Positions 52,655 through 61,446 of a DNA stretch of 64,000 nucleotides are shown one piece after another. This DNA comes from Bacillus cereus (lineage in GTDB: Bacteria; Bacillota; Bacilli; Bacillales; Bacillaceae_G): positions 2,543,001 through 2,607,000 of the forward strand of contig NZ_CP089518.1 in NCBI RefSeq assembly GCF_025917685.1, read 5' to 3'. A program made the position numbers and the translations under genes. A model generated the notes under the pieces. The model did no database searches. It was not told where the DNA came from and saw only the letters and a list, made by a program, of their open reading frames with translations. Within the stretch, counting starts at the first letter, position 1, and each line of letters opens with the position of its first letter.

Positions 52655-53927
52655 GTTGCACAGCACTTCCTTTACCATTCATTTCACTTTCTACTGCTAT
52701 TACTGGCTTTAAATTGTATATAGGTAAAATAAACAATAATCCAATAACAAATAGTAGAGCCGTCCCCTCATACATCGTACCTAATGAAAACATCTCCTTT
52801 AATGAACCAGCTATACTCATCGTTACTACCATTGAACCGGTGAATAGTGGACTTAAAATGCCATTTACTCTACCAATAAAATCCGTATCACTATTTTGGA
52901 TAATAAGTGTATTTATCCCTATTTGAATACACGGTAGGGCTAAACCACTAAAAAGTTGTGCTGTAAGTGTCACCCATAAATTTGTGGAGTAACCTATAAT
53001 ACCAATACCAATTGCCTGACCAAGCATACCGATAATTAACATCTTTTGCGGGGCCACATTTTTCGCAAATACCATCGCTAAAGCTCCGCCAACAATCATC
53101 CCCGCACCATTGACTGTTAGTAACCATTGTAAGCTCTCTTTTGATAACCCTAGTTGTTCTGTCACAATAAATATTCCAAGCGGCTGAATAAGCCCTATAC
53201 CTAGTCCAGCTGCCATAAAACAAAACCCTAGCAAAGTTAATGTTTTTTTCTTTTTTACATATTGAATACCATCAATCATTTCCCGTAATAGAGTTATTTC
53301 TTTTTTCTCTGCTTCGTTTTCAAGATCTTTCGGAAGAAATAACAATACAGCTGCCGCAAGTAAAAATGCGATACCTGTTATGATGATTGAAATATAGATT
53401 CCAAAACTGTGAAAGATAAATGTTCCAAGAATCGGCCCTAACACCATAAATATTGCAAATATCGTTTGATATATAGACATTGCTAATTGAATTTGTTCCG
53501 TTGACAAATGCTGTTTAAACAACTTCATTCCAGAGGGCTGGGAAAACTGCGAAAGGATTGCAGAGATTAGCGTCACAAAAAACACGATTTTCCACGTTCC
53601 AAACATAAGAGTAATTAATACAGCGAATACTGAAATAGCACTTAACGTTTCACACCATATCATTGTCCTCTTCGGCTTCCACCTATCAGCAAAAGTTCCA
53701 CCAATGAATGAAAAAATAAAAATTGGGGCGAATTCAGCAACTGAAATCATTGATATAGCGAAAGCATCACCTTTCGTCATTTCCATAACATACAATAATA
53801 CCGCAAAGTTTCGAACCCATATTCCTATTTGTAAAAATAATGCTGATGCAAGAATTCCCTGTACAAATCGATTTTTTAAAACTTGTGATACCCCATGATT
53901 TTGTTTCGTTTCTGCAGTCGTTGACAT
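52644..53927 (-). CDS. MFS efflux transporter (MFS_3, macrolide-efflux-like)
   Basis: Twelve-helix exporter of 427 residues. [20 protein letters not shown] is the loop 2-3 motif; [20 protein letters not shown] and [20 protein letters not shown] fit the MefA/MFS_3 branch. The ribosome site AGGAGG forms the 3' arm of a terminator-like hairpin that ends in T6 directly before the ATG, so expression is probably controlled by attenuation. Coupled to the Vat-like gene downstream, it forms a two-gene antibiotic self-protection unit. Confidence 0.9.
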   Translation of the reverse strand: MSTTAETKQNHGVSQVLKNRFVQGILASALFLQIGIWVRNFAVLLYVMEMTKGDAFAISMISVAEFAPIFIFSFIGGTFADRWKPKRTMIWCETLSAISVFAVLITLMFGTWKIVFFVTLISAILSQFSQPSGMKLFKQHLSTEQIQLAMSIYQTIFAIFMVLGPILGTFIFHSFGIYISIIITGIAFLLAAAVLLFLPKDLENEAEKKEITLLREMIDGIQYVKKKKTLTLLGFCFMAAGLGIGLIQPLGIFIVTEQLGLSKESLQWLLTVNGAGMIVGGALAMVFAKNVAPQKMLIIGMLGQAIGIGIIGYSTNLWVTLTAQLFSGLALPCIQIGINTLIIQNSDTDFIGRVNGILSPLFTGSMVVTMSIAGSLKEMFSLGTMYEGTALLFVIGLLFILPIYNLKPVIAVESEMNGKGSAVQHES

Positions 53928-54126
53928 AAAAAAGCCTCCTATTTCGCATACTGAACAGGAGGCAGCACAAACTATATGAAAAGACTATATTTTCACGACG
54001 TGAAATACATCCCTTTTCTATAAAAATGTACATACTAATCCTATTCAGAAGAATATTTCGTTTTTGTAACGAAGATCTTTTAAAATAGAATTAGTTGATC
54101 ATTGGGATGTTTTCACCCTTCCGTTT
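53928..54126 (-). promoter_or_regulatory. Attenuator-like leader of the MFS/Vat operon
   Basis: A ~200-nt leader. Its terminator has arms GCCTCCT/AGGAGGC at 53934-53963 with a 16-nt loop and T6, and the AGGAGG arm is also the ribosome site. Upstream are an alternative hairpin (TATAGAAAAG with CTTTTCATATA) and two possible leader peptides: M-I-N-stop at 54091-54102 after GGAAGGGTG, and an ORF from 54033 starting MYIFIEKG. The pattern fits ribosome-mediated antibiotic attenuation; which peptide is used is not known. Confidence 0.68.
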
Positions 54127-54132
54127 CGAATT

Positions 54133-54160
54133 TAAATAACACATACATACTCTATGTAAA
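54133..54160 (-). promoter_or_regulatory. Promoter of the MFS/Vat operon
   Basis: TTTACA (-35) and TATTTA (-10), 16-bp spacer, about 37 bp past the second P450 stop. Confidence 0.5.
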
Positions 54161-54196
54161 ACATTTTCAATGTATGCATGTCTCATTTTAACTATT

Positions 54197-55432
54197 CTAG
54201 AAAGTCAAAGGCAATTCCTCTAAAGAACGCATTAAATAATTGCCTTGCCATTTAATGTCTTCACGATCGCCTTTTATTTGTAATTCAGGCATCCGTTTAA
54301 ATAGAGTAGTAATAGCAATCTTTGCTTCTAACCTAGCAAGTGGAGCTCCTAAACAAAAATGGCTACCATGTCCGAAAGCAATGTGACGGTTATTCTCACG
54401 TGTAATATCAAATACTTCTGGGTTTTCAAATACTGTTTCATCACGGTTTGCTGAAGCTAATGCGATAATAACCATATCTCCTTTTTGGATTGTTTGCTCG
54501 TGAATTTGAAAAGGCTCAGCTGCCCATCTTGCAGTTGTAACCTCAACGGGAGAATAATATCGTAATCCTTCTTCAATAGCTGAATCAATTAATTTTGGGT
54601 TATCTTTTAATAACTGTAATTGATCAGGATCTTCAAGAAGTGCTAATACCGTATTTGTAATTAAATTCACCGTCGTCTCATGGCCCGCTACGATAAGTAA
54701 CATAATCATGGAATATAGTTCCGGAGCACTAAGTTTATGTCCTTCACTTTCTGCAAGTATTAAAGCACTGACCAAATCCTCTTTAGGATCTTGTCGCTTT
54801 ACATCAACTAAATATTGAAGATATGTAATAAATTCAGATAGTTGCTTTTCAGTTTCTCTTATTTCTTCTGGCGTTTCTGGAGAAGCGATGACAGCATGAG
54901 ACCAAATTCTAAATTTCGCTTGATCCTCTTTTGGAATTCCTAGCATCTCGCTAATTACAATAATCGGTAATGGGAATGAATAATCATCCACAAGATTTAA
55001 TGTACCTTTTCGCTCTATCTCACTTATTAAATTATCCGCTATTCTCTGAATTCTTCCGTCTAATTGTGTAATCATCTTCGGTGTAAAAGCTTTTTGAACT
55101 AAAGATCGTAAACGACTGTGGTTAGGTGGATCTGAATTTAACATGTGCGTAGTTAAATGATCACTATTGTCAACGGAAAGATACATATTCTTTGTATCTT
55201 GAGGAAACACATTTGCCAGATCTTTTTTTAAGCGATTATCTTTTAAAAGTGGCAGAGCATCTTCATATCTTGTAATAAGCCACTCCGCACCTAATTCATT
55301 TTTATTTACAAATAGGACAGGTTGCACTTTTCTTGATTCTTTATAAATTTCATAAGCATCTTCTTTAAAATGAGCTGAAGCTAAATTAATACCATCTTCT
55401 ATTCTTAGTCCAACTTTATTTTTCATTGACAT
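54197..55432 (-). CDS. Cytochrome P450
   Basis: Second P450 (411 aa). I-helix motif LLIVAGHETTVNLITNTV, K-helix EEGLRYYSPV, heme loop AFGHGSHFCLGAPLARLEAK with the Cys ligand. DLVSALILAESEGHKLSAPE and NSDPPNHSRLRSLVQKAFTP are typical of the CYP107-like class of Bacillus. Probably oxidises a hydrophobic xenobiotic or fatty compound. The start follows GAGTGAGGGAATACA. It lies next to the MFS/Vat operon but has its own signals. Confidence 0.93.
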   Translation of the reverse strand: MSMKNKVGLRIEDGINLASAHFKEDAYEIYKESRKVQPVLFVNKNELGAEWLITRYEDALPLLKDNRLKKDLANVFPQDTKNMYLSVDNSDHLTTHMLNSDPPNHSRLRSLVQKAFTPKMITQLDGRIQRIADNLISEIERKGTLNLVDDYSFPLPIIVISEMLGIPKEDQAKFRIWSHAVIASPETPEEIRETEKQLSEFITYLQYLVDVKRQDPKEDLVSALILAESEGHKLSAPELYSMIMLLIVAGHETTVNLITNTVLALLEDPDQLQLLKDNPKLIDSAIEEGLRYYSPVEVTTARWAAEPFQIHEQTIQKGDMVIIALASANRDETVFENPEVFDITRENNRHIAFGHGSHFCLGAPLARLEAKIAITTLFKRMPELQIKGDREDIKWQGNYLMRSLEELPLTF

Positions 55433-55554
55433 TGTATTCCCTCACTCTCATTTTTTTTTGAAAACCAGCCAACATTTGCATTATACTCTAATAAAAACGT
55501 GAAAATTGTAAATTTTTAATCAAAATCTTACTTCCTATATTGAAAAATAAAAAA

Positions 55555-55585
55555 GTGAGAAAGTATAATCTTTCTACTCTCTCAC
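55555..55585 (-). terminator. Possible terminator after the Tyr/Pro-rich protein
   Basis: GTGAGAAAGTA pairs with TACTCTCTCAC (one mismatch) 7 bp past the stop, then TTTTTTATTTT on the minus strand. Confidence 0.6.
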
Positions 55586-55591
55586 TCTTCT

Positions 55592-55996
55592 TTATGCAAA
55601 GCACATAAAATTACTAATTTGTTGATATCGGTAACTTACTTTACGACGTCGGCCACCTTGCCAAGTGTATCCCGAGACTCCGTTTCTTCTAACTTCTGTC
55701 GGAAAGAACCATAAGTCTCTTCCGAAAGGCCCAGGACGATGTAAACGTAAATATCCCCATCTTCCTAAGCAGTTACACATCCATGATTTCATATTGCCAG
55801 CTTGTGCAGGCGAAGCAAATGTTGACGGTAAAGACGGAGCTTGTGATGGTGGTGGTGACGTTGGCGCATCTTCCGCATCATCTGGTCGATAATCTTCTAG
55901 TTCAACCTCTCTAACTTCGATATCAGGTTCATATCCGTATTGTTGTGGATTATAATACATTGTTTGATCATATGGATAGTTTTGTTGGTTATACAT
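55592..55996 (-). CDS. Tyr/Pro-rich hypothetical protein, possibly spore-associated
   Basis: Protein of 134 residues with a low-complexity head MYNQQNYPYDQTMYYNPQQY, an acidic stretch EDYRPDDAEDAPTSPPP, then a structured basic tail NCLGRWGYLRLHRPGPFGRD and GYTWQGGRRRKVSYRYQQIS. The Tyr/Gln/Pro head is like many coat and exosporium proteins, but I do not recognise a named family. The start has GAAGGTGATTTATTAAT. No membrane segment or signal peptide. Spore location is an inference only. Confidence 0.72.
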   Translation of the reverse strand: MYNQQNYPYDQTMYYNPQQYGYEPDIEVREVELEDYRPDDAEDAPTSPPPSQAPSLPSTFASPAQAGNMKSWMCNCLGRWGYLRLHRPGPFGRDLWFFPTEVRRNGVSGYTWQGGRRRKVSYRYQQISNFMCFA

Positions 55997-56097
55997 ATTA
56001 ATAAATCACCTTCTTTTCATTCATTACCTTTAACATTCATATGTGATATGACACCTATAGGAAGCTTATGTATAGCCCAAATTCAACTAAAAAAATA

Positions 56098-56127
56098 AAG
56101 CTTGTAGTTTTAAAACTACAAGCTTTT
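56098..56127 (-). terminator. Terminator after the DUF1835 gene
   Basis: Palindrome with arms AAAGCTTGTAGTTTT/AAAACTACAAGCTTT and a T-rich tail on both strands. Confidence 0.9.
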
Positions 56128-56147
56128 TCATAAACGGAATGTATTTA

Positions 56148-57152
56148 TTATTTTCTCAACTTCACACTATAAAAACGCATTTCTTCTAGTGAACCTTCAA
56201 ATTCAAATGTATGTTGTTTAACTAATGCTTTCAAGCGATATTCTAAAAAGGTATCCCCCACAAGTTGTTCGACATGGCCAAGCACTTCCCCAATTACTCT
56301 CGGGGCTTTAAGGAAGTCTTTATCCGCACCTATTCTTTTTGCGCATTCAATCATAAATGGATCAAGATAGTCTTCTTTCACTGAATGTACTTCATTGTCT
56401 TTCCAAATTCTTAATAACTCTGTACTATTCGATAAACTATCCCATTCATGTTCAAACTTTTCTCTAGTCTCTTTAGTTAAATATGATAACTCTACAGAAT
56501 TCCTTATGAAAGTAGCTAAACTTTCGGGCGGCAATTCACCCGTTCCACGTATATCATACTCTTGTTTTAATATTTCTCTGCTCGCTTCAGATGTATTAAT
56601 TATACGAATATTTTTCTTATCTTTTAATTGAGCCATTACAAAACAAAGGCCTACATGTTCATGTGCGTTATTCGCCTTCCAGATGGTAATTGGTGTTTCA
56701 TTTGGAATAGAATGTAGTTCTTCTAAAGTTTCCATAAAATTCATTAGATATTCTTCTTCAAAATAACCATCATAAGTAGTTAGATTGTTTAATAACCATT
56801 GCTGTCTTGCTAGTTGCCCTTTATTCGTATGTAATTGGTGTATCGGTCCAATTGAAAAGAATTCAGAGAATGAAACAACACTCTCTTCAAATAGTTCTTC
56901 TTGACTTAACATATGTTTTAAACATCCGCCTGTTGATTCATCGAAAGTGATATGAATATGTGTACTTTCTTTTACATTTCTTTTATAGGATATATCATTC
57001 GTCAGCTGCTTAGGTATACTCATCAAGTGTTTAATCGTATCTTCACTATAGTTCTCTTCTAATAAATCTAATTGTATAAGGAGACTTTGCAGTAAATGTT
57101 TCGCTTCATCCTCATACATTTCATCGACAACATTTTTAATTTTATCTATCAT
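56148..57152 (-). CDS. DUF1835/DUF3658 protein
   Basis: Soluble 334-aa protein. The DUF1835 part is clear around residues 65-210: HIHITFDESTGGCLKHMLSQ, VVSFSEFFSIGPIHQLHTNK and ITIWKANNAHEHVGLCFVMA. The C-terminal DUF3658-like half has GTGELPPESLATFIRNSVEL and RVIGEVLGHVEQLVGDTFLE. The family is uncharacterised. GAGGGATTTAC precedes the ATG at 57152; the earlier in-frame ATG lies upstream of that site. Monocistronic. Confidence 0.85.
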   Translation of the reverse strand: MIDKIKNVVDEMYEDEAKHLLQSLLIQLDLLEENYSEDTIKHLMSIPKQLTNDISYKRNVKESTHIHITFDESTGGCLKHMLSQEELFEESVVSFSEFFSIGPIHQLHTNKGQLARQQWLLNNLTTYDGYFEEEYLMNFMETLEELHSIPNETPITIWKANNAHEHVGLCFVMAQLKDKKNIRIINTSEASREILKQEYDIRGTGELPPESLATFIRNSVELSYLTKETREKFEHEWDSLSNSTELLRIWKDNEVHSVKEDYLDPFMIECAKRIGADKDFLKAPRVIGEVLGHVEQLVGDTFLEYRLKALVKQHTFEFEGSLEEMRFYSVKLRK

Positions 57153-57187
57153 GTAAATCCCTCTATTCATTACTAAAATAACGTAAG

Positions 57188-57625
57188 TTATAGTGTATCA
57201 TATATTTTCACTTGATTATTACTAATAAAAACGTAAGAGATAAAAAAGACAAAGAGGAATATATAAAATAGTATCCATTCTAGCAAAGTGTGTATCTTTT
57301 TTCGTTTAAAGATACCCAAATAATGAAACTCACCAATTACTCTAATGAAAAACACAATCATACAAATCCAGGAACCCGTTTGAACTATTACATGAGGAAC
57401 TGCAAAATGAACAACATTTGCTTGTTGTAATAAAATTATTGCTGCCATACTATAGTAACACAATGAATAATGTCATTCTTCCACGAGGCGTAAACGCTTT
57501 TTCTCCACATTTAGTTGGAATAACACTATTTATCCCCTACCTACCTCCGAAGGCCCAATAAACATGCAAAAAACTAACTAAGAATAATATACAAGCATAT
57601 ATATAATAAGTATTTTTTCTCCCAT
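57188..57625 (-). pseudogene. DUF3995 membrane protein gene broken by a stop and a frameshift
   Basis: The N-terminal part reads ILFLVSFLHVYWAFGGR, then a TAG (57537-57539) where family members have Trp, then GINSVIPTKCGEKAFTPRGR and MTLFIVLL. The frame then shifts near 57463 into the intact C-terminal piece with YYSMAAIILLQQANVV and VIGEFHYLGIFKR. At least two lesions are therefore present, and the start region also looks out of frame. A 91-codon ORF for the C-terminal piece remains (57188-57463) but is unlikely to be a real gene by itself. Confidence 0.82.
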
Positions 57626-57699
57626 TATTTTATTGAAGTCCCTATCTTTAAAATATGCTATAAATCCCTCATTAGCAACCTATATTTAATTACATAAAA

Positions 57700-57745
57700 A
57701 ACCCCTTAATGATTAATCGATTTTAAGATAAATCATTAAGAGGTT
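57700..57745 (-). terminator. Terminator after the basic-tailed membrane protein
   Basis: AACCCCTTAATGATT pairs with AATCATTAAGAGGTT (one mismatch) with a 16-nt loop; TTTTTTATG tail on the minus strand. Confidence 0.75.
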
Positions 57746-57756
57746 ACTAAATTTCA

Positions 57757-58524
57757 TTATGCATTATATCTACTTCTTCGGCGTTCCATTCTTGTTTGCC
57801 CTTGAACAGTGCCTTCACTGTATTGCTCTATTTGCTCTGTCATTTCATATTTCGCAACTGTTTCTTCGTAATTACGCTCATGAACTCTTTCTGGTGTTTT
57901 ATGTTTAGATACTTTTCCACGAAATTTAAATAATTTCAATTTAAGTTTCGGTAATCTTGGAAGACGAATCTTAAACGATAGCCTTTTACGATTCTTTTTT
58001 TGCTTAAATAAATTATTATTTTCTTTATTAGTGCCTTTCTCTTTACGGTGTATTAACATCGCAAGTAATCCACCTAATATAAGTCCTCCAACTAAAAGGA
58101 GAATATATAAGTAATGGCCTGTCATTAAACTCATCATACGCTCAAGTATGATTAATGACTGTACTTCTTTTATATCCCATAGTAAAGCGGCCCATAATGA
58201 AAATAATCCCAAAGTAAGCCCGTATGTACGAAATCGGAATAAACATGGAATTAACGCAATGCAAGCAGCGATTTTCGCGTTCGCTATTATTGAATTTGTT
58301 GAAATATCCTGATTCCAAATGACTAACAGTAATGTAATAAATGGTGCATACGCTATCCAGCTACATATTCGTGAGTACATCTTTTTAGCAAAGTAACTTC
58401 CAAAACTAGTGAAAAATAATAATCCTCCAATAAATAACGATTGTTCTAAAGGGACTTGCTTCATAACACCTGCAACCGGAAAGAGGCCGCTCAGTATCAT
58501 TAATAGCACATCTAATTTCTTCAC
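57757..58524 (-). CDS. Membrane protein with a basic cytoplasmic tail, unknown function
   Basis: Protein of 255 residues. About six hydrophobic helices occupy residues 5-160 (for example LFIGGLLFFTSFGSYFA and YLYILLLVGGLILGGLLAML). The last ~95 residues form a very basic tail, with KKNRKRLSFKIRLPRLPKLK, KLFKFRGKVSKHKTPERVH and a final ERRRSRYNA. The tail could bind nucleic acid, acidic lipid or another protein. The start is GTG after AAAGGAATGGGGAATT. I do not recognise a family. It follows the pPIWI_RE gene but behind a terminator, so a link is not shown. Confidence 0.72.
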   Translation of the reverse strand: MKKLDVLLMILSGLFPVAGVMKQVPLEQSLFIGGLLFFTSFGSYFAKKMYSRICSWIAYAPFITLLLVIWNQDISTNSIIANAKIAACIALIPCLFRFRTYGLTLGLFSLWAALLWDIKEVQSLIILERMMSLMTGHYLYILLLVGGLILGGLLAMLIHRKEKGTNKENNNLFKQKKNRKRLSFKIRLPRLPKLKLKLFKFRGKVSKHKTPERVHERNYEETVAKYEMTEQIEQYSEGTVQGQTRMERRRSRYNA

Positions 58525-58697
58525 AATTCCCCATTCCTTTCAAATTTTTTTCAGTTTCGCAAAATATAAAGTTCATCATATTTGAAAAACCTTTGTGATA
58601 TTTCTAAAAAACATCTTAATCCCGAAAGTAAATAAAGTAAATATGAAAACGAAAATATACATGACAAAGCATAGCTATATTTACAATAAAAAATGAC

Positions 58698-58727
58698 AAA
58701 TCCTGCTTATTATTACTAACAGGATTT
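58698..58727 (-). terminator. Terminator after the pPIWI_RE gene
   Basis: AAATCCTG/CAGGATTT with a 14-nt loop, about 13 bp past the stop; a T6 run follows on the minus strand after a short gap. Confidence 0.62.
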
Positions 58728-58739
58728 GTATACTATTAT

Positions 58740-61121
58740 TTATATTAATATCAATCCATTTTCTTTTTCCATAATTATTACATCTTCATCTAATTCGTCA
58801 TTGAATTCTTTAAACTCCCTTGAATCAATATCAGTAGTATAATTTTTAATTAATTTAGCCATATGCATTACATACGTATTATAAATATTTTGTTCTGAGA
58901 GCGAGGTTGATTTACAGCACATGTAATGTATCATTTTGGCGATTTCTTCTCTCTCTTCAGATTTTACACCAAACGGGATAATTTCGAGTATGTACTGCTG
59001 TGTTATCTCATTACAATTTAATTCGTATGCAGCCGTACTATAGTAAATTCCCAGTTGATCTACAAATAATCTCGTTTCATCCATAACATACTTTTGGTCT
59101 CTAACAATATAATTCGGTACATCTGAGTTAGTATTAATTCTAATTATTTTTATATCCTCTTTAAAATTTGAGATTATTTCAGGTGAAACCTCAATGTTAA
59201 CGCTTTTATTTCGCAAATCTTCTATCCAATGTTTCCTCATATTTGCATCTACAACAAAATAAACTTCTTTGTTTTGTTTATGTGCATCTTGTAAAATTTC
59301 AACTAATGTCTCTGACAGAAATTGTTTAAAGTGGGCTCCTATATCATTCCTTTTTGATGGTTGTGGTAAAAACACTTTATTATTACCTATATTTAATAAA
59401 GTATGATCAATTGTACCCCATTCTTCTTGACCATATAATTTATATAATATTTCTCTCCCATTTATTTTTGAAAAAATAGGTAAGAAATCATATTTAGACA
59501 TTTTTTCAACTGATAAATTTACAATTATACCTGGTAATTTTATCTTATTCCAACTACGCTTCAAGAACCCCTTTTGTTCTAACAAACTAAGAATAGCGGT
59601 AATAATTTCTTTTTTAGATACACTTTGTCCAATAAATAAATTAATAAAAGCTGAAATACGTTGCGTTCGAACGAATCCTTCCCTAATAATTTGCTTTGGA
59701 TTAATTTTTTCACGGCCATTAAAAGTTTTTAGTGCAATTAATGCTAGTTTCATTCCATTTTGCTCTCCTGCTGTAGCATGTACCGCTTTTACAACATCGT
59801 CTACAAGTTCCTTTTTATTTTTATGGCTATATTGCATTCTATATGGATTTTGTAATACTTTTTCAATGTTATATCTTACTATTTTTAACAACACCGGATA
59901 ATCCGCATTTAATACATAGGAGGAATCTCCATTTTGCGCTAAAACTATTTTGCTATCTAATAACGCTTGCTCTATCTCTATTACTATATCATCTGACCAT
60001 ACTTCTAACGTAATTGAATCTAATTCCTTTGGGGTAATTAAAGGTAATAACTCATTCTCATTATTCGTTAATACACTTTCACATTCTGGAATTAATGTGA
60101 AATATGGGAAGGTCAGTTGGAATTCATTTAAAAGCTCCTTTTTTTCTCTTACTTTTATACCAAGTTTTATTTTTGTCCCTTGAACTTTATATATGTTTTC
60201 GTTATATGGAAGAAGCACTCTTTTATTTGTTCCTCTAATATACTCTTTTGGACATTGGAGAATGTGTTCTAATTTAACTTCTCCCCCTATCCTATACTCA
60301 TCTTTTAAATTTCTGAAACGCTTAATCCACTTTATTCCTTTTTCAGCTTGTTGCACTTTTAATTTTACAAATCTTTGCTTTTTCTTATTTGATTCAAATT
60401 CAGGAGTTGAAATAAGTATTTGGCTTCGCTTTCGCCCTAAAAGTATAGAAATATCTTTATGGTTATATTGCTGATAAAACCGTCTAATTCCGACTGATAC
60501 TTTTAATAGTGGACTATTTTCACCTCCACGAGTTATGTATTCAAACCGATATACATAAGCGAAATAATCCTGTGTTTCTTCATCCTTAATTGGCTCAGAC
60601 ATCGCTTCAGAAACATGTTGGGATCGCAGTGGTGAAAAATATACTTCTTCATCATTCTTATTTTTCATACGTAAAGGCTGTTCGCAAAAGATATGTGTAA
60701 CAAGAGCTGGTACCCATTTAGGAAACGTTTTTTTATCATGTAATACTGGTAAATTACTAATTAAATCATACTGCCATTCTAAATGTGGTTGATCTATTAA
60801 TTTATTCGGTTTCCAATCATGAATAACTTCATACCAACTTTGAAAAATATAGTCTAACTGTTCTTGTCTCATTGGTTCTTTTGCTACAATCCAAGGTGTA
60901 TCTTCCTTTAATATATATGGATTATGCTGAATGAATAATATATCAGAAAACATATCATACAATCTTTCATTTACAAGTTTTAACTTACTCGTTAATAAAA
61001 ATGTTCTATAATGTATCTCTACAATCTCAAGCCATTCAATAGGAAAGTAAAAATACGATACTTTCTCATTATAGAGGGGTTCTACTATATTTTTAAATGT
61101 TAATAACCGTAATTTTTCCAT
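58740..61121 (-). CDS. pPIWI_RE family protein (Argonaute-like, DUF3962/DUF3893 type)
   Basis: Large soluble protein of 793 residues that reads as a pPIWI_RE module. The N-terminal X-type region (about 1-290) begins with a conserved-looking FKNIVEPLYNEKVSYFYFP. A MID-like part has INPKQIIREGFVRTQRISAF (about 473-492) and ITAILSLLEQKGFL. The RNase H-like PIWI part has EVYFVVDANMRKHWIEDLRN (Asp 625), IIRINTNSDVPNYIV (about 659-673) and the C-terminal NTYVMHMAKLIKNY. In known systems this protein is encoded with a DinG-type helicase and a REase and is predicted to defend against plasmids or R-loops; neither partner is here. GGGAGGAAGTATTACTA precedes the ATG. Confidence 0.78.
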   Translation of the reverse strand: MEKLRLLTFKNIVEPLYNEKVSYFYFPIEWLEIVEIHYRTFLLTSKLKLVNERLYDMFSDILFIQHNPYILKEDTPWIVAKEPMRQEQLDYIFQSWYEVIHDWKPNKLIDQPHLEWQYDLISNLPVLHDKKTFPKWVPALVTHIFCEQPLRMKNKNDEEVYFSPLRSQHVSEAMSEPIKDEETQDYFAYVYRFEYITRGGENSPLLKVSVGIRRFYQQYNHKDISILLGRKRSQILISTPEFESNKKKQRFVKLKVQQAEKGIKWIKRFRNLKDEYRIGGEVKLEHILQCPKEYIRGTNKRVLLPYNENIYKVQGTKIKLGIKVREKKELLNEFQLTFPYFTLIPECESVLTNNENELLPLITPKELDSITLEVWSDDIVIEIEQALLDSKIVLAQNGDSSYVLNADYPVLLKIVRYNIEKVLQNPYRMQYSHKNKKELVDDVVKAVHATAGEQNGMKLALIALKTFNGREKINPKQIIREGFVRTQRISAFINLFIGQSVSKKEIITAILSLLEQKGFLKRSWNKIKLPGIIVNLSVEKMSKYDFLPIFSKINGREILYKLYGQEEWGTIDHTLLNIGNNKVFLPQPSKRNDIGAHFKQFLSETLVEILQDAHKQNKEVYFVVDANMRKHWIEDLRNKSVNIEVSPEIISNFKEDIKIIRINTNSDVPNYIVRDQKYVMDETRLFVDQLGIYYSTAAYELNCNEITQQYILEIIPFGVKSEEREEIAKMIHYMCCKSTSLSEQNIYNTYVMHMAKLIKNYTTDIDSREFKEFNDELDEDVIIMEKENGLILI

Positions 61122-61244
61122 ATTAGTAATACTTCCTCCCTTAATTAATATTAATCATGAATAATACTAGAAAATTCACCAATATTTTTAAGCATAAACG
61201 AATCAAATTTAAACCAAGCATATTTCAGGAATAAATAAATCAAA

Positions 61245-61298
61245 TTATTTAAATAATACATTATAAAACTGAATTAATAAAAAGTTACCCTTAAACAT
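61245..61298 (-). CDS. Possible 17-aa leader peptide upstream of pPIWI_RE
   Basis: ORF reading MFKGNFLLIQFYNVLFK with an excellent AAGGAGGTAGTTAT ribosome site, ending 124 bp before the pPIWI_RE start and 40 bp downstream of a TATAAT at 61338-61343. It is hydrophobic. It may be a leader peptide, a small toxin-like peptide or chance. Apart from this and the terminator at 61401, the 61122-61446 gap shows nothing else. Confidence 0.4.
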   Translation of the reverse strand: MFKGNFLLIQFYNVLFK

Positions 61299-61400
61299 AT
61301 AACTACCTCCTTATGTTATTTTTTATATTACAAAATCATTATAATAGATTATTTTGTTTTATATCTATAATTCACAAAATATTTACATAAATAAAACATA

Positions 61401-61439
61401 AGAAAAGGTATCGCCTCTTCATATAGCGATACCTTTTCT
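61401..61439 (-). terminator. Terminator after tenA
   Basis: AGAAAAGGTATCGC/GCGATACCTTTTCT, perfect 14-bp stem with an 11-nt loop. Confidence 0.88.
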
Positions 61440-61446
61440 ATACTCT

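Noticed and set aside
53767..54033. 88-codon ORF starting MYIFIEKG overlapping the MFS start
   Set aside because: Most of it lies out of frame inside the MFS gene. Kept only as a possible leader-peptide start; the slight likeness to the MsrD leader MYLIFM is too short to trust.
57188..57463. Independent 91-aa membrane protein gene
   Set aside because: It is the C-terminal piece of the broken DUF3995 gene; the rest lies upstream in another frame.
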